Shown here one piece after another: positions 10,306 through 17,775 of a stretch of 22,747 bases of DNA. The position numbers and the translations under genes are program-made. Source of the DNA: an uncultured Eggerthellaceae bacterium (GTDB lineage: Bacteria; Actinomycetota; Coriobacteriia; Coriobacteriales; Eggerthellaceae). How positions within the stretch are numbered: position 1 is the first letter of the stretch; every line of letters starts with the position of its first letter. Location of the stretch: positions 1-22,747 of the forward strand of contig CAKTXN010000019.1 of assembly GCA_934630905.1 (NCBI GenBank), read 5' to 3'. The notes under the pieces were generated by a model. The model made no database searches. It was given only the letters and a program-made list of their open reading frames with translations, and was not told the origin of the DNA.

Positions 10306-10374
10306 TTTTTCACGACGTCCGTTTTCAACGGTTCGCTCCAGCCCACTCAACCGCACCTCAGCGCGGAAGAACAA

Positions 10375-10806
10375 TCACGCTAAATTGCAGATCACAACCG
10401 TTACTCCCTGAACACGACCGCATGAAACATATGCCCATCGATACTCTCCTTCCGTTTTGTAGAAACTTGCGCTCACTCCATCACCCGAAGGAACGCAGGT
10501 CCAGGCTTTTTCCTCTAGCTCCAACGCGATATTCGAAAGCGTCTGCTCGGGAGAAGCTTGACTCTCAAACCCGCACACACCGGCACTTTCGTCGATTCGA
10601 ACTGCAGAACAACCGCTCAAATCAACAAACTCCCTGTTCAGAGCGTTGCTTGCAACACTGCTTCCCAAATCAGGAGGTTGCCGCACCGCATAAACCACTT
10701 TTTCAGCATGCAAAAGCCCCGTCACACACCACGGCGCAGCAACAACCAAAATCACCACAAGAACCGCTGCTTTGAGACGTTCGGCCCAGCAAGACAACGC
10801 GCTCAT
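10375..10806 (-). CDS. One-TM hypothetical protein in the Tad operon
   Basis: A 143-aa protein with one hydrophobic segment at about residues 11-32 (LKAAVLVVILVVAAPWCVTGLL), then an outside domain with several Cys (GCSAVRID, VCGFES, TCVPSGDG, SCGRVQG, ICNLA) that could form disulfides. I do not recognise the family. Its ATG overlaps the TGA of the upstream TadE-like gene (ATGA), so translation is probably coupled and it belongs to the pilus operon. By layout (N-terminal anchor, extracytoplasmic domain) it may be a minor structural or assembly factor. It lacks the G-Q-x-T-x-E prepilin signature of its neighbours. Confidence 0.75.
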   Translation of the reverse strand: MSALSCWAERLKAAVLVVILVVAAPWCVTGLLHAEKVVYAVRQPPDLGSSVASNALNREFVDLSGCSAVRIDESAGVCGFESQASPEQTLSNIALELEEKAWTCVPSGDGVSASFYKTEGEYRWAYVSCGRVQGVTVVICNLA

Positions 10807-11309
10807 GCAATCACCCCCGGTCGATAGCAGTTCAAGGCGAATGACGTCTGATGGCTGAACGCCGGAAGCTGCGCACCAAACAGGATCGAGCGATACTGCA
10901 GCCCGAAAAACGTTGGCTCGTACTCAAACGATGCTTGAAACACGCTATTCCCCCAGCCATCTTCCGATACAACCACACTCACGTTCGAGCACTCCTGAGC
11001 GTACTTATCCGCGAGCGCTTGCTGAACGCTGGCGGCAGCGTCCCCTTGATTCGAGCCGAAACGGGGCGCCGCAGCGAAAACACGCACTTGTTGCGGAAAC
11101 ACGCGATCGAAAGAAGCGCAAATCCCCAGGTAGTTCATGGCATTGAACGAAATGATCACCAAAATAAGCACGACAGGAAACACCACGGCCATCTCCACCG
11201 TTGCCTGCCCGCGCCAATCCCTTGAGAAGCGCTGGCGCTGACCCAACCGTCCGTGCCCGCTCATTCGCCCGCAGCTGCGCTGACCACACTTACATTCGTC
11301 TGTGACCAT
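10803..11309 (-). CDS. TadE-like pseudopilin (second copy)
   Basis: A 168-aa membrane-anchored pseudopilin. A basic leader is followed by WRGQATVEMAVVFPVVLILVIISF: a predicted prepilin-peptidase site after G34, Glu at +5 and a hydrophobic helix, as in TadE-like proteins. The soluble part outside the membrane has SNVSVVVSEDGWGNSVFQASFEYEP, a beta-rich TadE-like pattern. ATG at 11309 has AGGAG 8 nt upstream. A 135-bp gap without a visible gene separates it from the TadG-like gene, the widest gap in the operon. Its stop overlaps the next start (ATGA). The expected role is as a minor pilus subunit or in priming of Flp pilus assembly. Confidence 0.85.
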   Translation of the reverse strand: MVTDECKCGQRSCGRMSGHGRLGQRQRFSRDWRGQATVEMAVVFPVVLILVIISFNAMNYLGICASFDRVFPQQVRVFAAAPRFGSNQGDAAASVQQALADKYAQECSNVSVVVSEDGWGNSVFQASFEYEPTFFGLQYRSILFGAQLPAFSHQTSFALNCYRPGVIA

Positions 11310-11444
11310 ACCGCTGGCTCCTGCCTATCCGTCGGCTTCTGCGCCGTCCACACGCGTGCCACCTGCGACCGCGCCGCGAATGCATGCGCTGCTCACACAC
11401 GAAAACAACCAACCGCGCGAGCTCTTCCTTCCCCAACATCTTCC

Positions 11445-13571
11445 CTAACGCCATCGGACCATTCCCTCCACGCCTTGCGCGAACCCCTGCACGCCACTCG
11501 CAAAAGACCCTATTGCGCCATCAAGCACGCTTTGAGCTCGCGCGGGAAGGGGAAGCCGCAGCGTAAAACAAGGGCCGCTTTCCCCAAATGGGCAGAAACT
11601 CGTGATCTCAATAGAGTCCCCCACAAGCGAAACGCCCTGGTTGCACAAAGAAAGTGCCTGATTCGACCACGCCAACACCCCATCGAGCGCTGCCGCACCC
11701 TCAAGGGCACCTTGCTTCACCTGAACATACGATTGTGCAAGCGATGCGTCGCACGCAGAGGCAACACCGCCCGTGTTTGCAACAACCGGCTTGAGCGCTT
11801 TCAGGTGAGCCGGCTGCAACCCAAGCAATTCCATAGTCTCTTGAAACGCCTTTTCCGCCCACGTTCCCAATCCGCTTGCGCTCACAAACGGTATGCCGTC
11901 AAGCAGGTCTTTTATCGTGGACGAAAGCGCCTCTTGCCCCGAACCATATGCCTCTAGCAACCCCGACCAGCAGCGTAGCGCCACACTTGCGGGACCCAAA
12001 GCGGTTTTCGCTTCATCGCTCAACCCGTCGAAAACACCCGATAAAACCGTACCGCTATCTTCCGAAACATCCTCCATAAGTGCCGCCCCCGCTACCGCAA
12101 CGCGCGCGCCCAAAGGCTTCGCTCCGTTTGCGAGCCGCCACAATGGCGCTTGCACCGAAGAGGAATCGAATACAACAGCAATAGAGCCACACTGCCCCGG
12201 AGGGCTCACCTGAATGCGATCGTTCAACGCATTCTTAGCGTATTCCTTACATGCATCGAAAAGCGATTGAGCCGCGCTTTTCGTCTGACTCATGAGCGGA
12301 TCCAGCTCTTCGCGCGCTTTCTGATACTCGCTTGCCGCCTGAGCAACGCGAAGATAGTGATACTCGAACCCCGTTTTGACTGAACTCGTGGCAGACGCAA
12401 CGTTTCCCAAACTTTCAGGAACAAAGCCGCAAGCAGGGCAAACTTCAAATCCATCGGCATTCGTCTCAAACTCTTGAATCGAACCCAACCGGGTATATCC
12501 CGCCGCGCACGAGCACTCTTTTCCGCCATGCATGACAAGCGCATCGCCACCCGATGTCACCGGAAAAAGCGCCGCCCCGTATAAATTGCACTGCCGCATT
12601 TGCTTCATATTCTTGGGAAGCACAGGGAAATACGCGTCAAAGCTGCTTTCCGTTTCATGGACGTATCCCTTATCCAATTCTTGGCATGCGTACCGATAGA
12701 AAATGCGACGCACCGCAGATTGCGACTGGTCAGACGCACTTTGCGAAGCTGACCATTCGTTATCCAGCCTCTCGCGGTAATAGGCACGCACCCGCTCAAG
12801 AGCAACCGAAAACGACCACGTATCAACCGAGGCATAATACGGATTCGCCGCACCAGTCATCCCCGCCAAGGAAGTGGCGCGCTCACGCATGCAATACGCA
12901 CCCGCATCACCGCCGCCGCAATCCGCTTCAAAGCCGCGACGTTTCGCCTCAAGGGCCTCTTGAGCAGCGGTTTCCGCTTCTTCGGATGCTTGCTTGATTT
13001 GCTCGCTCTCACCCTCTATCTGGTCGAAAAGCGCTTCGGTGGCAGCCGTATCGTCGGCGATGTCGACATCTTCCCCTTGCAACGGAAGACACACCGCAAC
13101 GGCATGATAATCAAAAGCGCCCTGTGCGCTATTCGAGCGTGCCACCGCAGCAGCGCGTGCGGCGGCAATGAATGGCAACGCACGCTGGTATGCTTGCAGC
13201 CCTGTTTTTGCTGTTTTCGAAAACGAGCTCTTAGCCTGGGCAAACGTCTTTCCCGCTTCAACAAATCCCGAAGAAAGCGGCGCGGTAAACGGCGTGCACA
13301 GGCATGTAACACCCACGCCCGCCGACACCGATGACGCCAACGACAAAGAGAGCAGAATGGCGTCGCACACCTGAGCCGCAACCATGAACTCCGCCACCTC
13401 GGTCTGAGCAGCAAGCGCTGCGGCATCTGCCGTGTCCTGTATCGCAGCTGAAGCCGAGTTAATGCGATACACTTGAACGGAAGAAAGGATCAAAGACAAG
13501 CACAGCAGAAGGGAAACCGTCATGCCCAACGTGGTAAATCCCTGGTCATCCCTGAATAAGTCCCTATTCAT
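11445..13571 (-). CDS. Large TadG-like pilus-associated protein
   Basis: A 708-aa protein with one N-terminal membrane helix (residues ~14-36: TTLGMTVSLLLCLSLILSSVQV) after a DDQG motif, then SAAIQDTADAAALAAQTEV, a sequence typical of TadE/TadG-like (Flp pilus assembly TadG N-terminal) proteins. The Gly is kept but the +5 Glu of true prepilins is replaced (GFTTLG). The large outer domain is Ala/Ser-rich with coiled-coil stretches (EGESEQIKQASEEAETAAQEALEAKRR). It also has a Cys cluster in its middle (MRQCNLYG, CSCAAGYTRLG, then CPACG), which resembles a split zinc ribbon. ATG 13571 sits inside the end of tadE (ATGAATAG overlap); an upstream in-frame ATG (13622) would overlap tadE further. No von Willebrand MIDAS motif is seen. 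It is probably exposed at the cell surface and may contact the pilus base or tip. Confidence 0.8.
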   Translation of the reverse strand: MNRDLFRDDQGFTTLGMTVSLLLCLSLILSSVQVYRINSASAAIQDTADAAALAAQTEVAEFMVAAQVCDAILLSLSLASSVSAGVGVTCLCTPFTAPLSSGFVEAGKTFAQAKSSFSKTAKTGLQAYQRALPFIAAARAAAVARSNSAQGAFDYHAVAVCLPLQGEDVDIADDTAATEALFDQIEGESEQIKQASEEAETAAQEALEAKRRGFEADCGGGDAGAYCMRERATSLAGMTGAANPYYASVDTWSFSVALERVRAYYRERLDNEWSASQSASDQSQSAVRRIFYRYACQELDKGYVHETESSFDAYFPVLPKNMKQMRQCNLYGAALFPVTSGGDALVMHGGKECSCAAGYTRLGSIQEFETNADGFEVCPACGFVPESLGNVASATSSVKTGFEYHYLRVAQAASEYQKAREELDPLMSQTKSAAQSLFDACKEYAKNALNDRIQVSPPGQCGSIAVVFDSSSVQAPLWRLANGAKPLGARVAVAGAALMEDVSEDSGTVLSGVFDGLSDEAKTALGPASVALRCWSGLLEAYGSGQEALSSTIKDLLDGIPFVSASGLGTWAEKAFQETMELLGLQPAHLKALKPVVANTGGVASACDASLAQSYVQVKQGALEGAAALDGVLAWSNQALSLCNQGVSLVGDSIEITSFCPFGESGPCFTLRLPLPARAQSVLDGAIGSFASGVQGFAQGVEGMVRWR

Positions 13572-14130
13572 GAGCCCATGCCCCAATCCATGCCGCAGTG
13601 CCTTCCGAAAGCGCGCTTTCACTTGCCCACGTTGGCTGAACGGTATATTCTTCGCGCACGGAGATTGTCAGAAACCCCTGGTCATCAACAAGGTTGAGAA
13701 GCGCAGCGCCTGCATCAATCAGCGGAAGCAGCTTGATTTTGTTCGTGATTTCCACTGCGGTTTGCCCCGAAGTCTCGCTTCCCTCCAAGGAAACATCCCA
13801 CGAGCAGGCACTTCCGTGTTCGTGGAAAAGACTCTGTTGGGGAATAGCGCCCAGCCGACGCACCACGTAGTTCTCGCAAAGCTCCGCTTGATCGGCGCTC
13901 AACGTTGCCAGAACACGGCACCCTTCTGCAGCAGCACCTCGCATGACCATGCGATCGTACAAAATAATGCCCGGCTGGATCAGAAGTAGAACGGCGATAA
14001 GCATCACAGGCAAGATGAATGCCGCTTCAACGGTTGATTGACCTGCGCAATCTTTAAATTTCCCAAACACGCCGCATTGAGCGCACCTGCCGCACGCCGC
14101 CTTCGCATGCCATCCTTGTCCCGTGTCCAT
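13564..14130 (-). CDS. tadE: TadE-like pseudopilin
   Basis: A 188-aa protein. Residues 28-55 read CAGQSTVEAAFILPVMLIAVLLLI: a prepilin-peptidase site after G30, Glu at +5 and one membrane helix, which is the TadE hallmark. The leader is unusually Cys-rich (CGRCAQCG). The outside domain carries SCSWDVSLEGSETSGQTAVEITNKIKLL, beta-rich as in TadE. ATG 14130 is preceded by GAGGAGGA at good spacing. It overlaps the TadG-like gene by 8 bp. TadE proteins are minor pseudopilins needed for Flp fibre biogenesis. Confidence 0.88.
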   Translation of the reverse strand: MDTGQGWHAKAACGRCAQCGVFGKFKDCAGQSTVEAAFILPVMLIAVLLLIQPGIILYDRMVMRGAAAEGCRVLATLSADQAELCENYVVRRLGAIPQQSLFHEHGSACSWDVSLEGSETSGQTAVEITNKIKLLPLIDAGAALLNLVDDQGFLTISVREEYTVQPTWASESALSEGTAAWIGAWAHE

Positions 14131-14145
14131 ACGCCGTTCCTCCTC

Positions 14146-14358
14146 TCAAAACGTGAAAACATCCAAAGCCGCGCCCAAAAAATCGCCGCTCACATGATGC
14201 GATGCGCTAAAAACAGCATGATTCGCAACCGCACCATCCGAAAAAAGATGCACAAGCGCGCCTAAACCAACCACAACCGCCAAGAGCGCAGCAAGCACCA
14301 CAACATACTCCACCGTGCTTTGTCCCACGTGCTCGCTCGCTTTCCGTACGAAAAACAT
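14146..14358 (-). CDS. Second Flp-like prepilin
   Basis: A 70-aa protein beginning MFFVRKASEHVGQSTVEYVVVLAALLAVVVGLG. It has a short basic leader, a predicted cleavage site after G12, E17-Y18 at +5/+6 and a hydrophobic helix. This is the Flp (type IVb pilin) pattern, with a longer C-terminal tail than the flp gene beside it. ATG 14358 lies 2 bp after the flp stop codon, so translation is likely coupled; a longer in-frame extension upstream would overlap flp and is rejected. It could be a minor pilin or an alternative fibre subunit. Confidence 0.85.
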   Translation of the reverse strand: MFFVRKASEHVGQSTVEYVVVLAALLAVVVGLGALVHLFSDGAVANHAVFSASHHVSGDFLGAALDVFTF

Positions 14359-14360
14359 TT

Positions 14361-14561
14361 CTACAGACCGTTCACTCCCGTGGCAATGGCGTTCCAAAGT
14401 TCTTCGATTTTTGGTTTGAACAGGGAAATTGCCGCAATCGCAATAACCGCAAGCACACCTACGAGAATCGCGTACTCCGTGGTGCCCTGACCTTTGACTT
14501 CCGCCATTTTTCCGCGCGCAAAACCCCACGCCTTCAGACACATGCAATCAAATTTATTCAT
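14361..14561 (-). CDS. flp: Flp type IVb major pilin
   Basis: A 66-aa prepilin. VKGQGTTEYAILVGVLAVIAIAAISLF contains the Flp motif: cleavage after G24 by a prepilin peptidase, E29-Y30 at +5/+6 of the mature protein and a ~20-residue hydrophobic helix. The mature subunit is about 42 aa, within the usual range for Flp. A GAAAGGGG ribosome site is just upstream of ATG 14561. It sits between tadC and the second Flp-like gene. It is the probable main building block of the fibre. The processing enzyme TadV/CpaA is not in this window. Confidence 0.93.
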   Translation of the reverse strand: MNKFDCMCLKAWGFARGKMAEVKGQGTTEYAILVGVLAVIAIAAISLFKPKIEELWNAIATGVNGL

Positions 14562-14573
14562 TGTTACCCCTTT

Positions 14574-15503
14574 CTATACGCCCATCATTTCCAACAAAAT
14601 GGGCCCCATAACTAAAATCAGCATCGCCGGCAAAATAAGAACTCCCGTAGGCACCATCATCTTGACCGGCGCTTTTGCAATGGCTTGCTGGCAATCGGCG
14701 CGATACTGATTGCGAGCCTCAGCCGATAGCGCCTCCAAATTCTCGGCGAGCGCTGTTCCTAAACGAAGCGAGCGGATCATGGACTCAACCGCTTGCTCGA
14801 ATAAAGGCGAATCATATGATCTTCCCAGCTCACGCAGTGCTTCCTCGCGTGTTGAAAGCGACATCTCCCAACGTCGTTGGGCATTAAGGCACTCCTGAGC
14901 GAAATCAGTGGTGAACCTTGCCGCGTAAAGCACAAAACTTCGGTCAAACGACAAACCGCTTTGCAATCCCAGCGACACCATGGCAAGCATCTGGGGAAGC
15001 TCGCGCTCCATGGCGTCTTTTCGCCGTTGAACGTGGGAAGATGCCACTCGAAACGGCAACTGCGATGCAAGGATTGCCCCCAGCAGACAAAGCACCAGAA
15101 ATCCAACGGCAGGCAAGCCCAAGGCATATCCAACCACCAAGCCAATGCAAAGCCCCACCACAGAGAAAACAAAGCGCACCGTGCTCAGCCCTTGAGACGT
15201 AAGGCCTGGTCGTCCCAGAAAGCAGCCTTGCTTCTGCATCCATCGCTCGCAGCGACGGGCAAACAAGCTTCTGCAAAAAAGCAATATGGGATCGTTTCGC
15301 GCTTTCTGCTCCAAAGACGATCGTCCCCATAAGTCCAAAACGGTATCGGTGAAATCACCTGCCGTTTTCTTGGAGACGAACTTCACGCTGGCTCGCGAAT
15401 ACGCACGCCTTCGTTTTCGCGCAAGCGCATCTTGGATAATCCCCGAGAACAGCGCACCCGAAAGCAACGCACAACAACACGCCGATACTTGCCATAAAAT
15501 CAT
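14574..15503 (-). CDS. tadC: Tad inner-membrane platform protein TadC
   Basis: A 309-aa polytopic membrane protein with the type II secretion F (T2SSF) domain in its C-terminal half: RELPQMLAMVSLGLQSGLSFDRSFVLYAA, then LRLGTALAENLEALSAEARNQYR, and a C-terminal membrane helix PVKMMVPTGVLILPAMLILVMGPIL. An N-terminal helix and a central pair (VGLCIGLVVGYALGLPAVGFLVLCLLGAIL) complete the usual 4-TM layout. The start overlaps the tadB stop (ATGA), with AGGAGG 8 nt before the ATG inside the end of tadB. It works with TadB as the membrane platform on which TadA drives pilus assembly. Confidence 0.92.
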   Translation of the reverse strand: MILWQVSACCCALLSGALFSGIIQDALARKRRRAYSRASVKFVSKKTAGDFTDTVLDLWGRSSLEQKARNDPILLFCRSLFARRCERWMQKQGCFLGRPGLTSQGLSTVRFVFSVVGLCIGLVVGYALGLPAVGFLVLCLLGAILASQLPFRVASSHVQRRKDAMERELPQMLAMVSLGLQSGLSFDRSFVLYAARFTTDFAQECLNAQRRWEMSLSTREEALRELGRSYDSPLFEQAVESMIRSLRLGTALAENLEALSAEARNQYRADCQQAIAKAPVKMMVPTGVLILPAMLILVMGPILLEMMGV

Positions 15504-16483
15504 AGGGTCACCTCCTTTACCCGCAACGTCTTTCTCACCATGAAAACACCCAACCCCTGCATGGCAACAGCGAACAAGAACAGAAGAAATCCTGCCAAAC
15601 TTGAGAAAAACGGCTCAAGAAACCCTTCGGTTATTAGGGAAAACACACCGATGATGACCAAAGGCATAACACTAACCACGCGTGCGGAAAGACGCGCCTG
15701 GGCCGTTTGCGTGCGCAATGATCGCTCCAGTTCAAACTGTCCGCGCGCTGCTTCTTCGGCGCTGTTGAAAACAGATGACAAGCTGCCACCGGTTCGATGC
15801 TGAATATCAAGCGCCGCAATCACGAATGCGAACTCGGGGGCGTTGACTTCCCTTTTCAGAACATCCAGCGCATCGGCTGCCGTGCCACCTAAACGCAGCG
15901 TTTGAAGAGCGCGCCCATACACGTGCTCCATTTCCGCACAAGTGTGGCCCGCCAAATATTCCAATGTCTGCTCAAGAGAAAACCCTGCTTGGAAGCACGC
16001 TTTCATTCCTTGAATGCTATCGGGAACGCACAGACGCAATCGCTCGAGACGCTTATCCGCCTGGCTACGAAATCTAAACGCCGCTAACGCAACCAGCGCC
16101 ACAACAACAGCAACACCCGAAAGAGCAGACCCCAAAACCAGTCCCACCACCAGCGAAAACAGCACAAGGGACGCCAGCACGGAGCTCACAAGCGCCTGAG
16201 CGCGAACTTCTTTGCTCCCCTTCTCTCGAATAGACTCCATGCAATCGGAAACAAGCGCATGAACAGGCTTAATGAGCAAAAGTTTTGCGGCAACAGGGTA
16301 AAGAACCCGCACCCCCTGCACAAAAATCTTCTGACACATCACCTTTCGTCGCACGTCAGCAGGCAAGGCAAAAGCAGCCAACAGGGAACCATACGCATGA
16401 GCCATTGGCGTCCTTAAACAGAAGTAGCCTGCGCCGGCGGCGCTGGCAAGCGCCGCCGCTAAGAAGAAATTCGCTGCTTCCAT
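15500..16483 (-). CDS. tadB: Tad inner-membrane platform protein TadB
   Basis: A 327-aa T2SSF-domain membrane protein. The F-domain signature is VPDSIQGMKACFQAGFSLEQTLEYLAGHT, followed by LRLGGTAADALDVLKREVNAPEFAFVIAALDIQHRTGGSLSSVFNSA. Membrane helices: one at the N-terminus, a central pair (around LVSSVLASLVLFSLVVGLVLG) and a C-terminal pair. The start ATG 16483 has GGGAGG upstream inside the tadA end; the genes overlap by 25 bp. It is the paralogous partner of TadC. Confidence 0.92.
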   Translation of the reverse strand: MEAANFFLAAALASAAGAGYFCLRTPMAHAYGSLLAAFALPADVRRKVMCQKIFVQGVRVLYPVAAKLLLIKPVHALVSDCMESIREKGSKEVRAQALVSSVLASLVLFSLVVGLVLGSALSGVAVVVALVALAAFRFRSQADKRLERLRLCVPDSIQGMKACFQAGFSLEQTLEYLAGHTCAEMEHVYGRALQTLRLGGTAADALDVLKREVNAPEFAFVIAALDIQHRTGGSLSSVFNSAEEAARGQFELERSLRTQTAQARLSARVVSVMPLVIIGVFSLITEGFLEPFFSSLAGFLLFLFAVAMQGLGVFMVRKTLRVKEVTL

Positions 16484-17775
16484 TCGCTGACCTCCCTTTC
16501 TTCCGCATGACCTTGTAGCGCAAGATCGTCCACCCAGTCGGGAACATCAATCCAGCGCCCCTTGTTCGCCGGAAGCGGTCGCTCGTAAAACGTGCGCACC
16601 CTGCAACGCCGCTGAACCTCATCGAAATAAAAGCCGGAAATCTCGCTCACATACCGCGTGCCATCAATGTTGCGCACCGTTTGCACCACCACGTCCATTG
16701 CTGCCGCAATATACGATTCCACCACTTCAACGGGCACATCCGATGAATAACGGACCATGGTGACTAAACGTCCTATGGCTTCCTTCGTTGAATTTGCATG
16801 CAGCGTGGTAAGCGAGCCGCTATGACCCGTGTTCATGGCCTGCAGCATGTCAAGCGCTTCCGCACCGCGGCACTCGCCCACAACAATGCGGTCGGGACGC
16901 ATACGCAGCGCATTCGCCACCAAATCGCCAATGCTCACCTGGCCTTTCCCTTCCGCATTCGCAGATCGTGCCTCCATGCGCACCACGTGGGCATCGGGGT
17001 CGAAGCGCAACTCAGCAGAATCCTCAATGGTGATAACGCGCTCTCCCTCGGGGATAAAGCACGAAAGGGCGTTGAGAAACGTCGTTTTGCCGCTACCGGT
17101 TCCTCCCGAGACCGCAATGTTCTTACGCGCAACAACCGCCCAGGTTAGAAACGGAACAAGCTCCGGTTCGACGGAATTGAGTTCGACCATTTCTTGCAGA
17201 CGTAAAATCTCTTCGGGGAATTTTCGAATGGTGAGCAAAGGGCCATCCACCGCAATCGGCTCCACCACAGCGTTGACGCGAAAACCCTGGGGCAAGCGTG
17301 CGTTTACCATGGGCGACGATTCATCAATCCGCCGCCCCAGTGGCCCTACAATACGGTCAATCAACGCAAGGATCTGCTCGTTATCCACGAACCGAACAGC
17401 GGTTTTCTCCAGCCGGCCCGACCGCTCCACATACACTTTCTCGGGACCGTTCACCATAATCTCCGTTACGGACGAATCCACCAGCAGCTCGTTGAGCGGA
17501 CCGAAGCCAAACAACGAATCAATCAGCTGAGCCATCAGCCGCTCTTTACGCTGCTGAGACACATTCGCCCAATCTGCCTGGGAAAACACCGTTTGACAAA
17601 GACTGCGAATCTCGTTTTCCACACGAAGGGGCGCGGTTTTCGCCACCGACAGCAAACCATTGGAAAGGCGCTCGTTCATATGCCGTCGCAACTCCGAAAA
17701 CAGTTCTTCATCGGTTCGCTCCTGGTGCAGCGCGCAAGTTCCCTGAACCCTGTCAACGCGATCTTTCAGCGACAT
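16459..17775 (-). CDS. tadA: Tad pilus assembly ATPase TadA/CpaF
   Basis: A 438-aa cytosolic secretion ATPase of the VirB11/PulE superfamily that powers Flp pilus assembly. Motifs: Walker A GGTGSGKT (224-231), Asp box ITIEDSAELRF (248-258), Walker B-like RIVVGECRG (296-304) and the His box GHSGSLTTLHANST (317-330). The N-terminal domain contains FGPLNELLVDSSVTEIMVNGPEKVYVERSG, typical of TadA. The start shares its A with the upstream cpaE stop (TAATG), with AAGGGGG upstream, so the two are translationally coupled. Confidence 0.96.
   Translation of the reverse strand: MSLKDRVDRVQGTCALHQERTDEELFSELRRHMNERLSNGLLSVAKTAPLRVENEIRSLCQTVFSQADWANVSQQRKERLMAQLIDSLFGFGPLNELLVDSSVTEIMVNGPEKVYVERSGRLEKTAVRFVDNEQILALIDRIVGPLGRRIDESSPMVNARLPQGFRVNAVVEPIAVDGPLLTIRKFPEEILRLQEMVELNSVEPELVPFLTWAVVARKNIAVSGGTGSGKTTFLNALSCFIPEGERVITIEDSAELRFDPDAHVVRMEARSANAEGKGQVSIGDLVANALRMRPDRIVVGECRGAEALDMLQAMNTGHSGSLTTLHANSTKEAIGRLVTMVRYSSDVPVEVVESYIAAAMDVVVQTVRNIDGTRYVSEISGFYFDEVQRRCRVRTFYERPLPANKGRWIDVPDWVDDLALQGHAEEREVSEWKQRISS

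Noticed and set aside
11253..11957. Plus-strand open frame (234 aa) inside the tadE2/TadG region
   Set aside because: Arg/Lys/Pro-rich antisense of supported pilus genes, without a ribosome site or recognisable domain.
14359..14547. N-terminal extension of the second Flp-like pilin
   Set aside because: It would overlap flp in another frame; the ATG at 14358 gives the expected short prepilin leader.
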